Origin: DATHZQ01 sp965216945
GTDB taxonomy: Bacteria; Actinomycetota; Acidimicrobiia; Spongiisociales; UBA5794
Length of the DNA: 64,000 nucleotides
Assembly (NCBI GenBank): GCA_965216945.1
Contig: CBDCGU010000003.1
Coordinates: forward strand, 1,674,001-1,738,000
Direction: 5' to 3'
Below the pieces are notes generated by a model. It had not been told where the DNA came from, ran no database searches, and was given only the letters and a program-made list of their open reading frames with translations. The position numbers and the translations under genes were made by a program. This document shows, piece by piece, positions 44,540-52,908 of this stretch (its first letter is position 1; each line of letters begins with the position of its first letter).

Positions 44540-46639
44540 TCACCCCTCGGTGCCGGGGACCGGCGCCGCCACCACTCTGGGCAGGCTGATCGTCCGTCCT
44601 GTCGTGCCGTCGCTCACGGTGACCGTGATGCGGAATCGAGATTGCTCGATGAGGCACAGGCTCTCGGCGTCGTTCCTGCAGTAGAGCAACACGAGGTCGG
44701 CCGTGACATCCGCAACGCCGGGGGCCAGGGCGACGGGGATCGCCACCGGCAGCGTCGTCCCGGTGAGGTCGGTGGTCGACGCACCCGGCGCCACGGCCGT
44801 CCCATCGACCGTCACTTCCAGCGAGGACGGTGCTTCCTCGTTGACCTTGTACCCGGGCGGCAACTCGATGTCGAGGACGAGCTCACCACCTCCTGGGGCG
44901 ACACTCACCGGATCGAGCGAGATCAGCGCACCCCGGTAGTCGGCATCCTCCGGCCGGGGCTCGAAGGCGTCGATGCCCTTCAATACGAGTGTCGTCGTCT
45001 CGCCGGTCGGCAGATCGACGATGCGCACGGCGTGGTTGTTGGTGTCCGCCACGTACAACGTGTCGCCGTCGATGGCGAGGCCGCCCGGTTCGTAGAACCG
45101 CGGCTCGGCTCCGTCGGCCCAGCCTTGTTCGGCCCCGAGGAAGGTCTCCACCTCCTGGGTCACGGGATCGATCAGCCGCAACCGGCTGTTGTACGTGTCC
45201 GCGACGATCAGCTTCTCCTCCCATACGACGACGCCGAGGGGATGCTGGAAGCGCGCCGCCGACCCGACACCATCCGCATCGCCGAACTCGAAGAGGTTGG
45301 CGTCTCCACCGGCCACGAGCCCCGTACCGCCGGTCGCAACACCGACATCGGCGTAGCGGATCGAGCTCGACTCCGAATCGGCGAAGTAGAGACGACCCGC
45401 CTCGTCGATGGCGAGCCCACTCGGCTGAGCGAGCTCTGCCTGATCGAGCGGTCCGTTCAACACGCCTTCGCGGGCGCTGCCCACGAGGGGGAGGGCGATC
45501 CCCGTTTCGAGGTCCATCATCCAGATCTGGTGATGGCCGGCCATCGCGATGTAGAGCCGGTTGCCGTCGAGCAGGAGGTCCCACGGCGAGTTGATGGGAA
45601 CTTCGGGTGCCAGGCCACCGGTGGGCGGCCAACCCAACCTGCCGGTACCGAGCAGTGTGCCGACCTCGCCGGTCGCCATGTCGACGGTACGAATGGCGTG
45701 GTTGTTCGTGTCCGCCACGTAGAGCGTCGCTCCGTCGGCGCTGAGCTCCATCCCTTGCGGTGCGTCGAAACTGGCGGTCGCTCCGACGCCGTCCTCGAAT
45801 CCGGGGCGGCCACTGCCATACACCGCCAGCACATCGCCGGACGTCCGTTCGGCGACGACGATGCGGTTGCGGCCGCTGTCGGCGATGAACAAACGGGGGT
45901 CGCCGGGAGCGACGTGCACCTTGCCGGGAAAGGAAAGGACGCCGGGCGGCAGCCCGTCCTTCTCGAGACGCAACTCGAGCGGTGTGGTGTCGAGCTGACC
46001 GTTCGAGCCGAACTCGGCGACGAGGGAGGCGATCACCGGGGCAACGACGTCGTAGACACCTTCCCCGCTGTGGCCGCCGACGACGTTGCCGGCGGGGTCG
46101 ACGAGGACGGTGGTGGGCCACGCCTGCGCCCCCCAGGCTCTCCACACCTCGAAATCGCGATCGTTGACCACAGGATGCTCCACGCCGTAGCGCAACACGA
46201 CGTTGCGGATGTTGTCGGTGGCGCTCTCATTGACGAACTTGGCCGAATGCACGCCGATGACCACCAGTTCGTCGCGGTACTCCTCTTCGAGACGCTCGAG
46301 GTCCGGAATGATGTGAATGCAGTTGATGCAGCCGTACGTCCAGAAGTCGAGCAGCACCACCTTGCCTCGCAGCTCCTCCAAGGTGAGTGGCGCCGCAGTG
46401 TTGAGCCAGTCGAGGCCCTCCGGGAACTCAGGTGCCGGGACGTCGCCGGCGAAGGACGCCTGTGGTGCGGTGGTGGTCGTCTGCGTGCCGGCATCGGTGG
46501 TCTGCGGGTTTTCGGCCACGTCGGGTGCTGCAGCCGTCGTCGCCACCGACTCACTTCCGTCGGCGCCGGAGCACGCGGCGGCGAGCACGGTGAGTGCGGT
46601 CAGGAGAACACCGGCGCGGAGCAGCTTCATCGCAATCAT
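44540..46639 (-). CDS. Secreted thioredoxin-NHL lipoprotein (NHLRC2-like)
   Basis: 699 aa from ATG 46639, or 696 from the nearby MKLL start. Lipobox VLAAAC gives lipidated Cys near residue 23 and a Thr-rich linker follows. A TlpA/thioredoxin domain carries CINC at 104-107 after LLDFWTYG, as in human NHLRC2. Then 5-6 NHL repeats (for example GVVVWEEKLIVADTYNSRLR, DGDTLYVADTNNHAVR) make a beta-propeller, and a C-terminal beta domain. The fold combination suggests an extracytoplasmic redox or scaffold protein; the substrate is unknown. Cysteine spacing is kept. Confidence 0.85.
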   Translation of the reverse strand: MIAMKLLRAGVLLTALTVLAAACSGADGSESVATTAAAPDVAENPQTTDAGTQTTTTAPQASFAGDVPAPEFPEGLDWLNTAAPLTLEELRGKVVLLDFWTYGCINCIHIIPDLERLEEEYRDELVVIGVHSAKFVNESATDNIRNVVLRYGVEHPVVNDRDFEVWRAWGAQAWPTTVLVDPAGNVVGGHSGEGVYDVVAPVIASLVAEFGSNGQLDTTPLELRLEKDGLPPGVLSFPGKVHVAPGDPRLFIADSGRNRIVVAERTSGDVLAVYGSGRPGFEDGVGATASFDAPQGMELSADGATLYVADTNNHAIRTVDMATGEVGTLLGTGRLGWPPTGGLAPEVPINSPWDLLLDGNRLYIAMAGHHQIWMMDLETGIALPLVGSAREGVLNGPLDQAELAQPSGLAIDEAGRLYFADSESSSIRYADVGVATGGTGLVAGGDANLFEFGDADGVGSAARFQHPLGVVVWEEKLIVADTYNSRLRLIDPVTQEVETFLGAEQGWADGAEPRFYEPGGLAIDGDTLYVADTNNHAVRIVDLPTGETTTLVLKGIDAFEPRPEDADYRGALISLDPVSVAPGGGELVLDIELPPGYKVNEEAPSSLEVTVDGTAVAPGASTTDLTGTTLPVAIPVALAPGVADVTADLVLLYCRNDAESLCLIEQSRFRITVTVSDGTTGRTISLPRVVAAPVPGTEG

Positions 46640-46677
46640 TCAAACGGTTCCCAGGCGGTATGGATTCCCCGGCTCGC

Positions 46678-47445
46678 TCAGCGGTCCTGTTCGAGTGAAT
46701 AGGCGGCGACGTCGAGCCCGGCATCGAGGGCGTTGGCGAGGAAGTCCTCGGCTCGATCCGCGGGCACCGCCAGACCGTAGCCGTACTCGCCGATCGTGAG
46801 TGCTCCTGCAGCAAGGGCAAGCGCCTCCAAGTGAGGAGCAAGATCGGCGACGCCGACCACTCGCGCCAGGACCCCGTCTGGTGTCCCCGCAGTCACCCGG
46901 GCCATCGCCGCTGCCCACTCCCCGTCGATCGGTGCGACGTACCGGCGCACACTGCTGTCGGAATCCCGGCTGCGCGCCCAGCGCGCCCCGACCGGATCGG
47001 GGAACGGGATGGGCTCGCCACGACGCAGCGGGCGGCCCGGCTCGGTCCAGGCGATGGAGACGTCGAGCACTTCGGTGGCCCGCGCCGTCTCGTGGGCGGC
47101 GAGACAGGGCGCCAGCCCACCGGCGAGGTTCGCTCCGAGCAGCAGCGTCCGGCCGGCCGTCACGTACCGCTCGGCCAGCGCGGCGAGCTGGTCGTCGGGG
47201 TCGGCCCACAGAACGCAGGAGATACCGGCTTCCAGCGCCGCCTCGGCCTGAGCGACGGGGTCGGCCGTGTCGTCGCTCACCAGTACGTCGTAGATGCCGA
47301 GATCGAGGGCAGGCTCCAACCGAGCATCGGTGACCGTGCTCGGTCGCCGGCCGACGATCCCGAGGGCGCTCAACCGCCGCTCTCCGAGCAGGATGCGTCC
47401 GCTGCGGAGGCCGACGTCGTCGACCTGGTGGATGGCGATGCGCAC
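46678..47445 (-). CDS. Hypothetical protein, possibly Rossmann or TIM-barrel like
   Basis: 255 aa from GTG 47445. Alternating beta/alpha pattern (IVGRRPSTVTDARL, YDVLVSDDT, ISCVLWADPDD, RTLLLGANLAGGLAPCL) resembles a nucleotide-binding or dehydrogenase fold, but no GxGxxG motif is seen at the start. C-terminal HLEALALAAGALTIGEYGYGL. One conserved-looking cysteine pair only. No function can be given. It starts 1 nt after a small membrane-protein gene, so the two form an operon. Confidence 0.65.
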   Translation of the reverse strand: MRIAIHQVDDVGLRSGRILLGERRLSALGIVGRRPSTVTDARLEPALDLGIYDVLVSDDTADPVAQAEAALEAGISCVLWADPDDQLAALAERYVTAGRTLLLGANLAGGLAPCLAAHETARATEVLDVSIAWTEPGRPLRRGEPIPFPDPVGARWARSRDSDSSVRRYVAPIDGEWAAAMARVTAGTPDGVLARVVGVADLAPHLEALALAAGALTIGEYGYGLAVPADRAEDFLANALDAGLDVAAYSLEQDR

Positions 47446-47446
47446 G

Positions 47447-47581
47447 TCAGCGGGGAGTCGTCTGCCGGTCGGCGGGCTGCCACTTGCCCTGGGCGTCGGG
47501 CTGTTTCACGGGTCTGCGGAGGAATGCGACGATTCCGGCGGCGACCGCAACCAGGGCGAGAAGGCGTGAGCGCTGATCCAT
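47447..47581 (-). CDS. Small single-helix membrane protein, 44 aa
   Basis: ATG 47581 opens a 44-residue frame: MDQRSR, one hydrophobic helix (LLALVAVAAGIVAFL), then a basic, Gln-rich tail. Its stop is followed at 1 nt by the start of the 255-aa gene. It lies in front of, and divergent from, the B12 riboswitch. No family known. Confidence 0.5.
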   Translation of the reverse strand: MDQRSRLLALVAVAAGIVAFLRRPVKQPDAQGKWQPADRQTTPR

Positions 47582-47660
47582 GAACGCCAGGGTAGTGGCG
47601 CAGACGGGTTGCAACCGAGCGTCGAGCAGGCGTCCAGGCAGTCCGGCGGCTAACCTCCGA

Positions 47661-47852
47661 CCCGTTCGGTGCTGCGGCACCGGACCACCTCACGGAAGCG
47701 AAGTCCGGTGTGATCCCGGCGCTGTCCCGCAACTGTGATGTCCTCCGACCAGAGGCACGAGCCAGGTCGCCTGACGTGAGGTGGTGGTCGACGCTCTCGG
47801 AGGAGGGGCGTGTCCACTTCGCGGCGCAACTCCTCCGACGAGAGGAGTTCAC
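47661..47852 (+). ncRNA. Cobalamin riboswitch with SD-sequestering platform
   Basis: The aptamer core CCGGTGTGATCCCGGCGCTG, CCCGCAACTGTGA and the B12-box-like GAGCCAGGTCGCCTGACGTG are present in order. CCACCTCACG (47685-47694) pairs with CGTGAGGTGG (47775-47784) to close it. Downstream, CGGAGGAG (47798-47805) can pair with CTCCTCCG (47830-47837), while AACTCCTC (47828-47835) can instead pair with GAGGAGTT (47842-47849), the Shine-Dalgarno of btuF. The two pairings exclude each other, which is the form expected of an on/off switch on translation. Confidence 0.93.
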
Positions 47853-48860
47853 ATGTCCCGTTCCCTACTCGCAGCCCTCCTGGCGCTCGTGCTCGCCCTC
47901 GCCGCATGCGGTGGCGATGACGACACGGGGAGCACCAGCCCGCCAACGACGGCCGTGTCGCCCGAGACGACGACGTCGGCTCCACCGGAGACCACGACGA
48001 CGGCTGTGCCGCCCGAGACCACGACGACCCTGGCCGTGGACGATGGCTTCCCGCTGACGCTCACGACCGAGGCTGGGGAGGTGACGTTCGATGCCCCGGC
48101 ACAACGTGTTGCCGCCCTGTCCGCGACCCACGTCGAGATGCTGTTCGCCATCGGTGCCGGTGACCAGGTTGTCGCCGGCGACTTGTTTTCCAACCACCCG
48201 GCGGAGGCCGCCGAGCTGGAGCAGGTCGACTCGTTCAATCTGAGCGTGGAATCGGTGATCGCCCTCGATCCGGACCTCGTCATCCTCACCTTCGACCCCG
48301 TCGAGGCCATCCCGGCGCTCCAGGCGGTGGGAATCCCCACGCTGCTGTACGGCACGGCGACGTCGCTCGAGGATGCGTACGACCAGATAGCCGCCATGGG
48401 TGCCGTCACCGGGAACAGCGATGCGGCCCACGCCCTGATCCAGAGCATGCAGACCGATATCAAGGCGACCGTCGATGCGGTCGGCAACTCGGGGATGGGA
48501 GTGACCTACTACCACGAGACGGACCCCTTCAGCTTCTACACGCCGAACTCGAGCTCGTTCATCGGGCAGCTCTATGCGATGCTCGGGATGGAGAACATCG
48601 CCGACGCCGCTCCCGACGAGTTCGGCAGCGGGTTCCCCCAACTGAGCCCCGAGTACATCATCGACAGCGATCCCGACATGGTCTACTTGGCGGCCTTCGG
48701 AGAAACGGCGGATACGATCGCGGCTCGCGACGGTTGGGACACGATGTCCGCAGTCATCGACGGCAGCATCGTGCTGCTGGACCCGGACGTCGCCTCGCGC
48801 TGGGGCCCTCGCATCGTGGAGTTGATGGCGGCGATCGCCGACCCCCTGATCTCGCCATGA
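47853..48860 (+). CDS. btuF: B12-type ABC transporter substrate-binding lipoprotein
   Basis: 335 aa from ATG 47853 with GAGGAG 5 nt upstream. Lipobox LALAAC (Cys19), a Thr/Pro linker (PPETTTT repeated), then a class III binding fold with two lobes joined by a long helix. It is controlled by the cobalamin riboswitch, so cobalamin or a cobamide precursor is the likely ligand. Stop overlaps btuC by ATGA. Confidence 0.9.
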   Translation: MSRSLLAALLALVLALAACGGDDDTGSTSPPTTAVSPETTTSAPPETTTTAVPPETTTTLAVDDGFPLTLTTEAGEVTFDAPAQRVAALSATHVEMLFAIGAGDQVVAGDLFSNHPAEAAELEQVDSFNLSVESVIALDPDLVILTFDPVEAIPALQAVGIPTLLYGTATSLEDAYDQIAAMGAVTGNSDAAHALIQSMQTDIKATVDAVGNSGMGVTYYHETDPFSFYTPNSSSFIGQLYAMLGMENIADAAPDEFGSGFPQLSPEYIIDSDPDMVYLAAFGETADTIAARDGWDTMSAVIDGSIVLLDPDVASRWGPRIVELMAAIADPLISP

Positions 48861-49900
48861 CGGACGCGGCGGTGACTCGACTCCACCGCATCCACCTCCG
48901 CCCCGGTGTCATCATCGCCGTGGGGGGAGTGCTGGCCGCGATCGCCGCAGTGCTCGTCGGGCCGGCCGGGTTGCCGGTCCAGGGCGTCTTCCTGGAACTG
49001 GTGGACCGGCTCCCGCTCGTCGAAGTGGAGTCGGGGCTCACCGAACGCCAGGCCGCCGTGTTGTGGCAGCTGCGTGTGCCTCGAGTTGCGCTCGGCGCCC
49101 TCGTCGGAGCGTCGCTCGCGGCGGCCGGGGCTGCCTATCAGGGCGTCTTCCGTAACCCGCTGGCGGACCCGTATCTGCTCGGTGTGGCCGCCGGGGCCGG
49201 CTTGGGGGCGACGCTGGCGATCGTGGCCGGGGTCTCCGGCACGTCGCCCCTGCTGCCACTGGCTGCTTTCACCGGCGGTGCGATCGCCGTCGTCATCACG
49301 TATGCACTCGCCCGGCTCGGCGGGTCGTTGCGGACGACGGCAACGCTGATCCTCGCCGGAGTCGCCGTCGCCTCCTTCTTCACCGCCGCCCAGACCTTCG
49401 CTCAGCAGCTGGCTTCGGACACGGTGCGAGAGGTGTTTGCGTGGATCCTCGGCAGGCTGACTACGAGCGGATGGAGCGACGTGACGTTGGTGGCGCCCTT
49501 CCTCATCCTCGCACTCGTCGTGCTGGTGGTCCATCGCCGCCACCTCGACGTGATGGCCGTCGGCGAGACGGAGGCGGCGTCGCTCGGCATGCACGTGCCG
49601 CGCGTCCGCTTCTGGATCGTCGCCGCGGCAACCCTCGCCACCGCTGCCGCGGTCTCCGTCGCCGGATTGATCGGGTTCGTCGGCATCATCGTGCCCCATA
49701 CCGTGCGGTTGATGGCGGGGAGCTCGTTTCGCTCGATCCTGCCACTCTCGCTTCTCGGGGGAGCGGCCTTCCTCTTGATCGCGGACATCATCGCCCGCAC
49801 GGTGATGGCGCCTTCCGAGCTTCCCATCGGAGTGATCACGGCGTTTGTCGGGGCTCCCTTCTTTGCGGTGATCCTGGCGCGTGCGGGGAGGTCGGCGTGA
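48857..49900 (+). CDS. btuC: B12-type ABC transporter permease (FecCD family)
   Basis: 347 aa, about ten transmembrane helices. PRVALGALVGASLAAAGAAYQGVFRNPLADPYLLG is the conserved cytoplasmic loop region of BtuC/FecD permeases, and GLIGFVGIIVPHTVRL the coupling-helix region. Start ATG 48857 in the overlap with btuF. Confidence 0.92.
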   Translation: MTDAAVTRLHRIHLRPGVIIAVGGVLAAIAAVLVGPAGLPVQGVFLELVDRLPLVEVESGLTERQAAVLWQLRVPRVALGALVGASLAAAGAAYQGVFRNPLADPYLLGVAAGAGLGATLAIVAGVSGTSPLLPLAAFTGGAIAVVITYALARLGGSLRTTATLILAGVAVASFFTAAQTFAQQLASDTVREVFAWILGRLTTSGWSDVTLVAPFLILALVVLVVHRRHLDVMAVGETEAASLGMHVPRVRFWIVAAATLATAAAVSVAGLIGFVGIIVPHTVRLMAGSSFRSILPLSLLGGAAFLLIADIIARTVMAPSELPIGVITAFVGAPFFAVILARAGRSA

Positions 49901-50709
49901 GCCGGATCACCTTCGAAGCAGTAGTGGCGGGATACGGCGACCGGGACGTGCTCCACGGCGTCGATGCCGCCGTGACGGTGGGGGAGTGGCTGGCGGTGAT
50001 CGGGCCCAACGGGTCGGGCAAGTCGACGCTGCTGCGGGTAGGAGCCGGGCTGGTCGACGCTCGCGGGTCGGTCACGGTCGACGGCCTGCCGATCGGTGAG
50101 ATGGGACGCAACGAGGCGGCACGTCGCATCGCCTACGTACCACAGACGCCGGTGGTCCCCCCCGGCGTCACCGTCCGCGAGTACGTGTTGCTCGGGCGCA
50201 ATCCCCACATCGGGTATTGGCGAAACGAGACTCGCGAGGACGTCCGCATCGCTGCCGAGGAGATGGTGCGGCTCGACCTCGCCGGCCTTGCTGATCGGCC
50301 GCTCGATTCGCTGTCCGGCGGCGAGCGTCAGCGGGCCGTCCTGGCGCGAGCGCTCACGCAGCGACCGGGGGTGCTGCTGCTGGACGAGCCGACGACCGGC
50401 CTCGACCTCGGGCATCAGCAGCAGTTCCTCGCCAGCGTCGACGAAATGCGCATCGAGCGGGGGATTGCCGTCGTGGCCGCTCTGCACGATCTCACCCTGG
50501 CTGCGCAGTACACGGACCGCCTGCTGCTGCTTGCCGACGGGCGGGTGGTTTCGTCCGGCTCCGCCTCCGAGGTGTTGACCGAGGAGCGCCTACGGCAGAT
50601 CTACGAGGCCGAGGTGACCGTGCTGACCGACGAGGCCGGACGTCCCATCGTGGTGCCGCGGCGGCTCGATCAGGCGATCGTTGCGTCGAAGATCCGCCCA
50701 ATGACATAG
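49897..50709 (+). CDS. btuD: B12-type ABC transporter ATPase
   Basis: 270 aa from GTG 49897 in GTGA overlap with btuC. Walker A GPNGSGKST at 36-44, signature LSGGERQRA near 139, Walker B LLLDEPTTGLD near 160, H-loop LHDLT. Its last 40 nt overlap the tail of the opposing VIT gene. Confidence 0.93.
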   Translation: MSRITFEAVVAGYGDRDVLHGVDAAVTVGEWLAVIGPNGSGKSTLLRVGAGLVDARGSVTVDGLPIGEMGRNEAARRIAYVPQTPVVPPGVTVREYVLLGRNPHIGYWRNETREDVRIAAEEMVRLDLAGLADRPLDSLSGGERQRAVLARALTQRPGVLLLDEPTTGLDLGHQQQFLASVDEMRIERGIAVVAALHDLTLAAQYTDRLLLLADGRVVSSGSASEVLTEERLRQIYEAEVTVLTDEAGRPIVVPRRLDQAIVASKIRPMT

Positions 50710-51407
50710 GCGGCGATGCCTCCAACGCCGGCAATGCCGAGGTTCTGCAACCCGGACAGCCAGGGATTGGTGTCCGTCACCGCCGTCTTGAACCACCCCA
50801 CGGCGAACAACCCCACGGCGGTGAGGCTCGCCGCCCACGTCAAGCCGATGTTGGGCGAGACGTCGAAGAAGAAGGGGACCATCGACGGGAGTGCGCCCAC
50901 CAGGAACAGCAGCCCGCTCATCAGCATGGCGAAGTAGGGGCTCCGACGCTCCGAATCGACGATGGCGAACTCGAACACCTTCATCGCGTTGAGCAACGTC
51001 GCATCGTCCCGGGTCAGCCCGGTCAAGGTGGCTTCCAGGTCGTCGTCCGCCACGCCGATCTCGACGAGGAAACCACGCATCTGGTCGACCTCCTGCTCCC
51101 GGAAGTGCTCGATGTGTTCCTGCTCCAGGGCGATCTCGCGGTCGAACACCTCTTCCTGGGACTGGGTTGCCAAGTACTCCCCGGCAGCCATCGACACCGC
51201 CCCGGCCACGGCGCCGGCAACTGCGGTCAGCAGCACCTGCTGGGTCGCAAGCCCACCACCCACCACACCCGCGACGAGCAGGAGCGTCGACACGAGCCCG
51301 TCGTTCACTCCGAGGATGATGTCCCGCACGTACTGGCGGCTCTGCCCGACGTGGGGTCGGTATTGGATCGCGGCATCGGGCCGCCGGGCGGGAGATTCCT
51401 GTGCCAT
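50670..51407 (-). CDS. VIT-family (CCC1-like) metal transporter
   Basis: 245 aa from ATG 51407. DIILGVNDGLVSTLLLVAGV opens the first helix of the VIT1/CCC1 family, and MAAGEYLATQSQ is the conserved end of the second; a charged metal-binding loop (EIALEQEHIEHFREQE) follows, rich in Glu. Five transmembrane helices. Family transports Fe2+/Mn2+, often out of the cell in bacteria. It converges on btuD and the two coding ends overlap by 40 nt. Confidence 0.88.
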   Translation of the reverse strand: MAQESPARRPDAAIQYRPHVGQSRQYVRDIILGVNDGLVSTLLLVAGVVGGGLATQQVLLTAVAGAVAGAVSMAAGEYLATQSQEEVFDREIALEQEHIEHFREQEVDQMRGFLVEIGVADDDLEATLTGLTRDDATLLNAMKVFEFAIVDSERRSPYFAMLMSGLLFLVGALPSMVPFFFDVSPNIGLTWAASLTAVGLFAVGWFKTAVTDTNPWLSGLQNLGIAGVGGIAAYVIGRIFDATIA

Positions 51408-51490
51408 CGAGCCAATATACCCCCGGTCCACGTCACGGAAGCTGCGCCGGCTCCGGGTAGATTGGGTGCGAGCTCGACACCGAGGAGCGC

Positions 51491-51961
51491 ATGGAAACGG
51501 AGACCGATCGATCCCGCATCCGCCAGCAACTGGCAGGGCACCCCTTCGTCCAGGGACTCGAACAGCACCATGTGGATGTCTTCGTCCAGCTCGGCCACTT
51601 CGCCGAGTTCGGCGCACGGGACATCATCTTCCGCGCCGGCCAGCCGGCGGACACGTTCTACCTGGTTCGGTCGGGGGTGGTGGCGCTCCAGGTCGAGGCG
51701 GGGGGCGCATACCCGCGCACGATCTCCCACATCACGGAGGGCTCGGCACTCGGCTGGTCATGGCTGTTCGAACCACACGAGTGGCAGTTCGATGCGGTGG
51801 CGCAGACGCCGGTTCGGACCATCGCCTTCGATGCTGCGGCGCTGCGCGATGAGTTCGGCAGGGATCCGACCTGTGGATACCAGGTGATGGCTCGGGTTGC
51901 CGAGGTCATGGCAGAGCGACTGCATGCCACCCGGCACCAGCTGCTCCACCAGTCGGGTTGA
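51491..51961 (+). CDS. Cyclic-nucleotide-binding domain protein
   Basis: 156 aa, a single cNMP/CRP-type beta-barrel domain (FAEFGARDIIFRAGQPADTFYLVRSGVVALQ), with a C-terminal helical region but no helix-turn-helix, so it does not look like a full CRP regulator. The phosphate-binding cassette is not convincing by eye: GSALGWSWLF replaces the usual GExxxL-R motif. It may be a sensing or pseudo-sensing module. Divergent from the VIT gene. Confidence 0.75.
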   Translation: METETDRSRIRQQLAGHPFVQGLEQHHVDVFVQLGHFAEFGARDIIFRAGQPADTFYLVRSGVVALQVEAGGAYPRTISHITEGSALGWSWLFEPHEWQFDAVAQTPVRTIAFDAAALRDEFGRDPTCGYQVMARVAEVMAERLHATRHQLLHQSG

Positions 51962-52087
51962 CGGCTGCGCCGAAGCGCCACGACCTCGGGAAGAGGGTGA
52001 AGGACCAGGCGCCAGACATGTGTGGTTCGCGGCGCCGCCGAGAAGGCGATGGGGTTTGCCGGAGTCGTTGCGTACTGGAGGCGGCGC

Positions 52088-52870
52088 TCAGGCGTTCTGG
52101 CCGACTGCCACGTAGATCGGTTCGCGACCCGACGCGCGACGCATGGTGAACGGGTCGAGCAGCTCGACGTGGCCGAATCCGGCCTGCATGAACAGCGCGT
52201 GCACGTCGTCCGAGGAGTACCCGCGGGCCGAAGGTGAGCGCTCGTGGTCCTCGGCGGACACGACCTCGCCGTCGACCAGGACTTCGTAGCGGTCCATGCG
52301 GTGTTCGAGTTGGTTGACGGTGTCGATGCGGGCCTTCGAGGAATGCCGGATCACCGCACCGTCCTCCCGGGTCACCTCGGTGACCGACGTCCACGTGTCC
52401 GGCATCGTGGTGGGCGGCGCGCTCCCGCGCCACAGCGTCGAGAACGGCATGGCGAGCACGCCGCCAGGTCGCAGGTGGTCCTTGAACCTCCGCATCGCCC
52501 GCTGCGCCTTGTCCACATCGGTGATGAGTTGAAACGCCGATGAGGCCACGATGATCGTGCCGTACTCGCGGGGGAGGTCGAGGTCCTCCATCGCCTGCTC
52601 GTACACATCGATCATGACGCCGAGGTCATCGGCCTTGCGCTCGCAGATGTCGAGCATCTCCGGCGAGATGTCGATGCCGTCGACATCCCAGCCGAGCTGG
52701 AGGAACTCGATCAGGAGACGACCCGTCCCGCATCCGACGTCGAGCACGGGTTCCCCGTGCCGTTCGATCAGTTCGTGAAAGAACGCCCGGTCGTCCCAAG
52801 CGGACTCGGCGGTGCGGAGCAGATCCCAGTACTCGGCCACGAAGCCGGTGAACGCGTAGTCGGGCTTCAC
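52088..52870 (-). CDS. Class I SAM-dependent methyltransferase
   Basis: 260 aa from GTG 52870. Motif I VLDVGCGTGRLL at 42-53, then acidic VDGIDISPEML, motif IV-like YGTIIVASSAFQLI. Methyltransf_25 type. The substrate is unknown. Between the stop of the cNMP protein and its stop there are 126 nt without a recognised feature. Confidence 0.85.
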   Translation of the reverse strand: MKPDYAFTGFVAEYWDLLRTAESAWDDRAFFHELIERHGEPVLDVGCGTGRLLIEFLQLGWDVDGIDISPEMLDICERKADDLGVMIDVYEQAMEDLDLPREYGTIIVASSAFQLITDVDKAQRAMRRFKDHLRPGGVLAMPFSTLWRGSAPPTTMPDTWTSVTEVTREDGAVIRHSSKARIDTVNQLEHRMDRYEVLVDGEVVSAEDHERSPSARGYSSDDVHALFMQAGFGHVELLDPFTMRRASGREPIYVAVGQNA

Positions 52871-52908
52871 TCGCTACCAGCCTACGTCGGTGGGGGCGGC
52901 GGGGGCGG

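Noticed and set aside
44642..46702. 686-codon open frame on the plus strand
   Set aside because: Antisense of the thioredoxin-NHL lipoprotein, which has a lipobox, CINC and NHL repeats.
47502..47510. TGTTTCACG, half of a parS site
   Set aside because: The second half (TGAAACA) is missing; it lies inside a small gene and is expected by chance.
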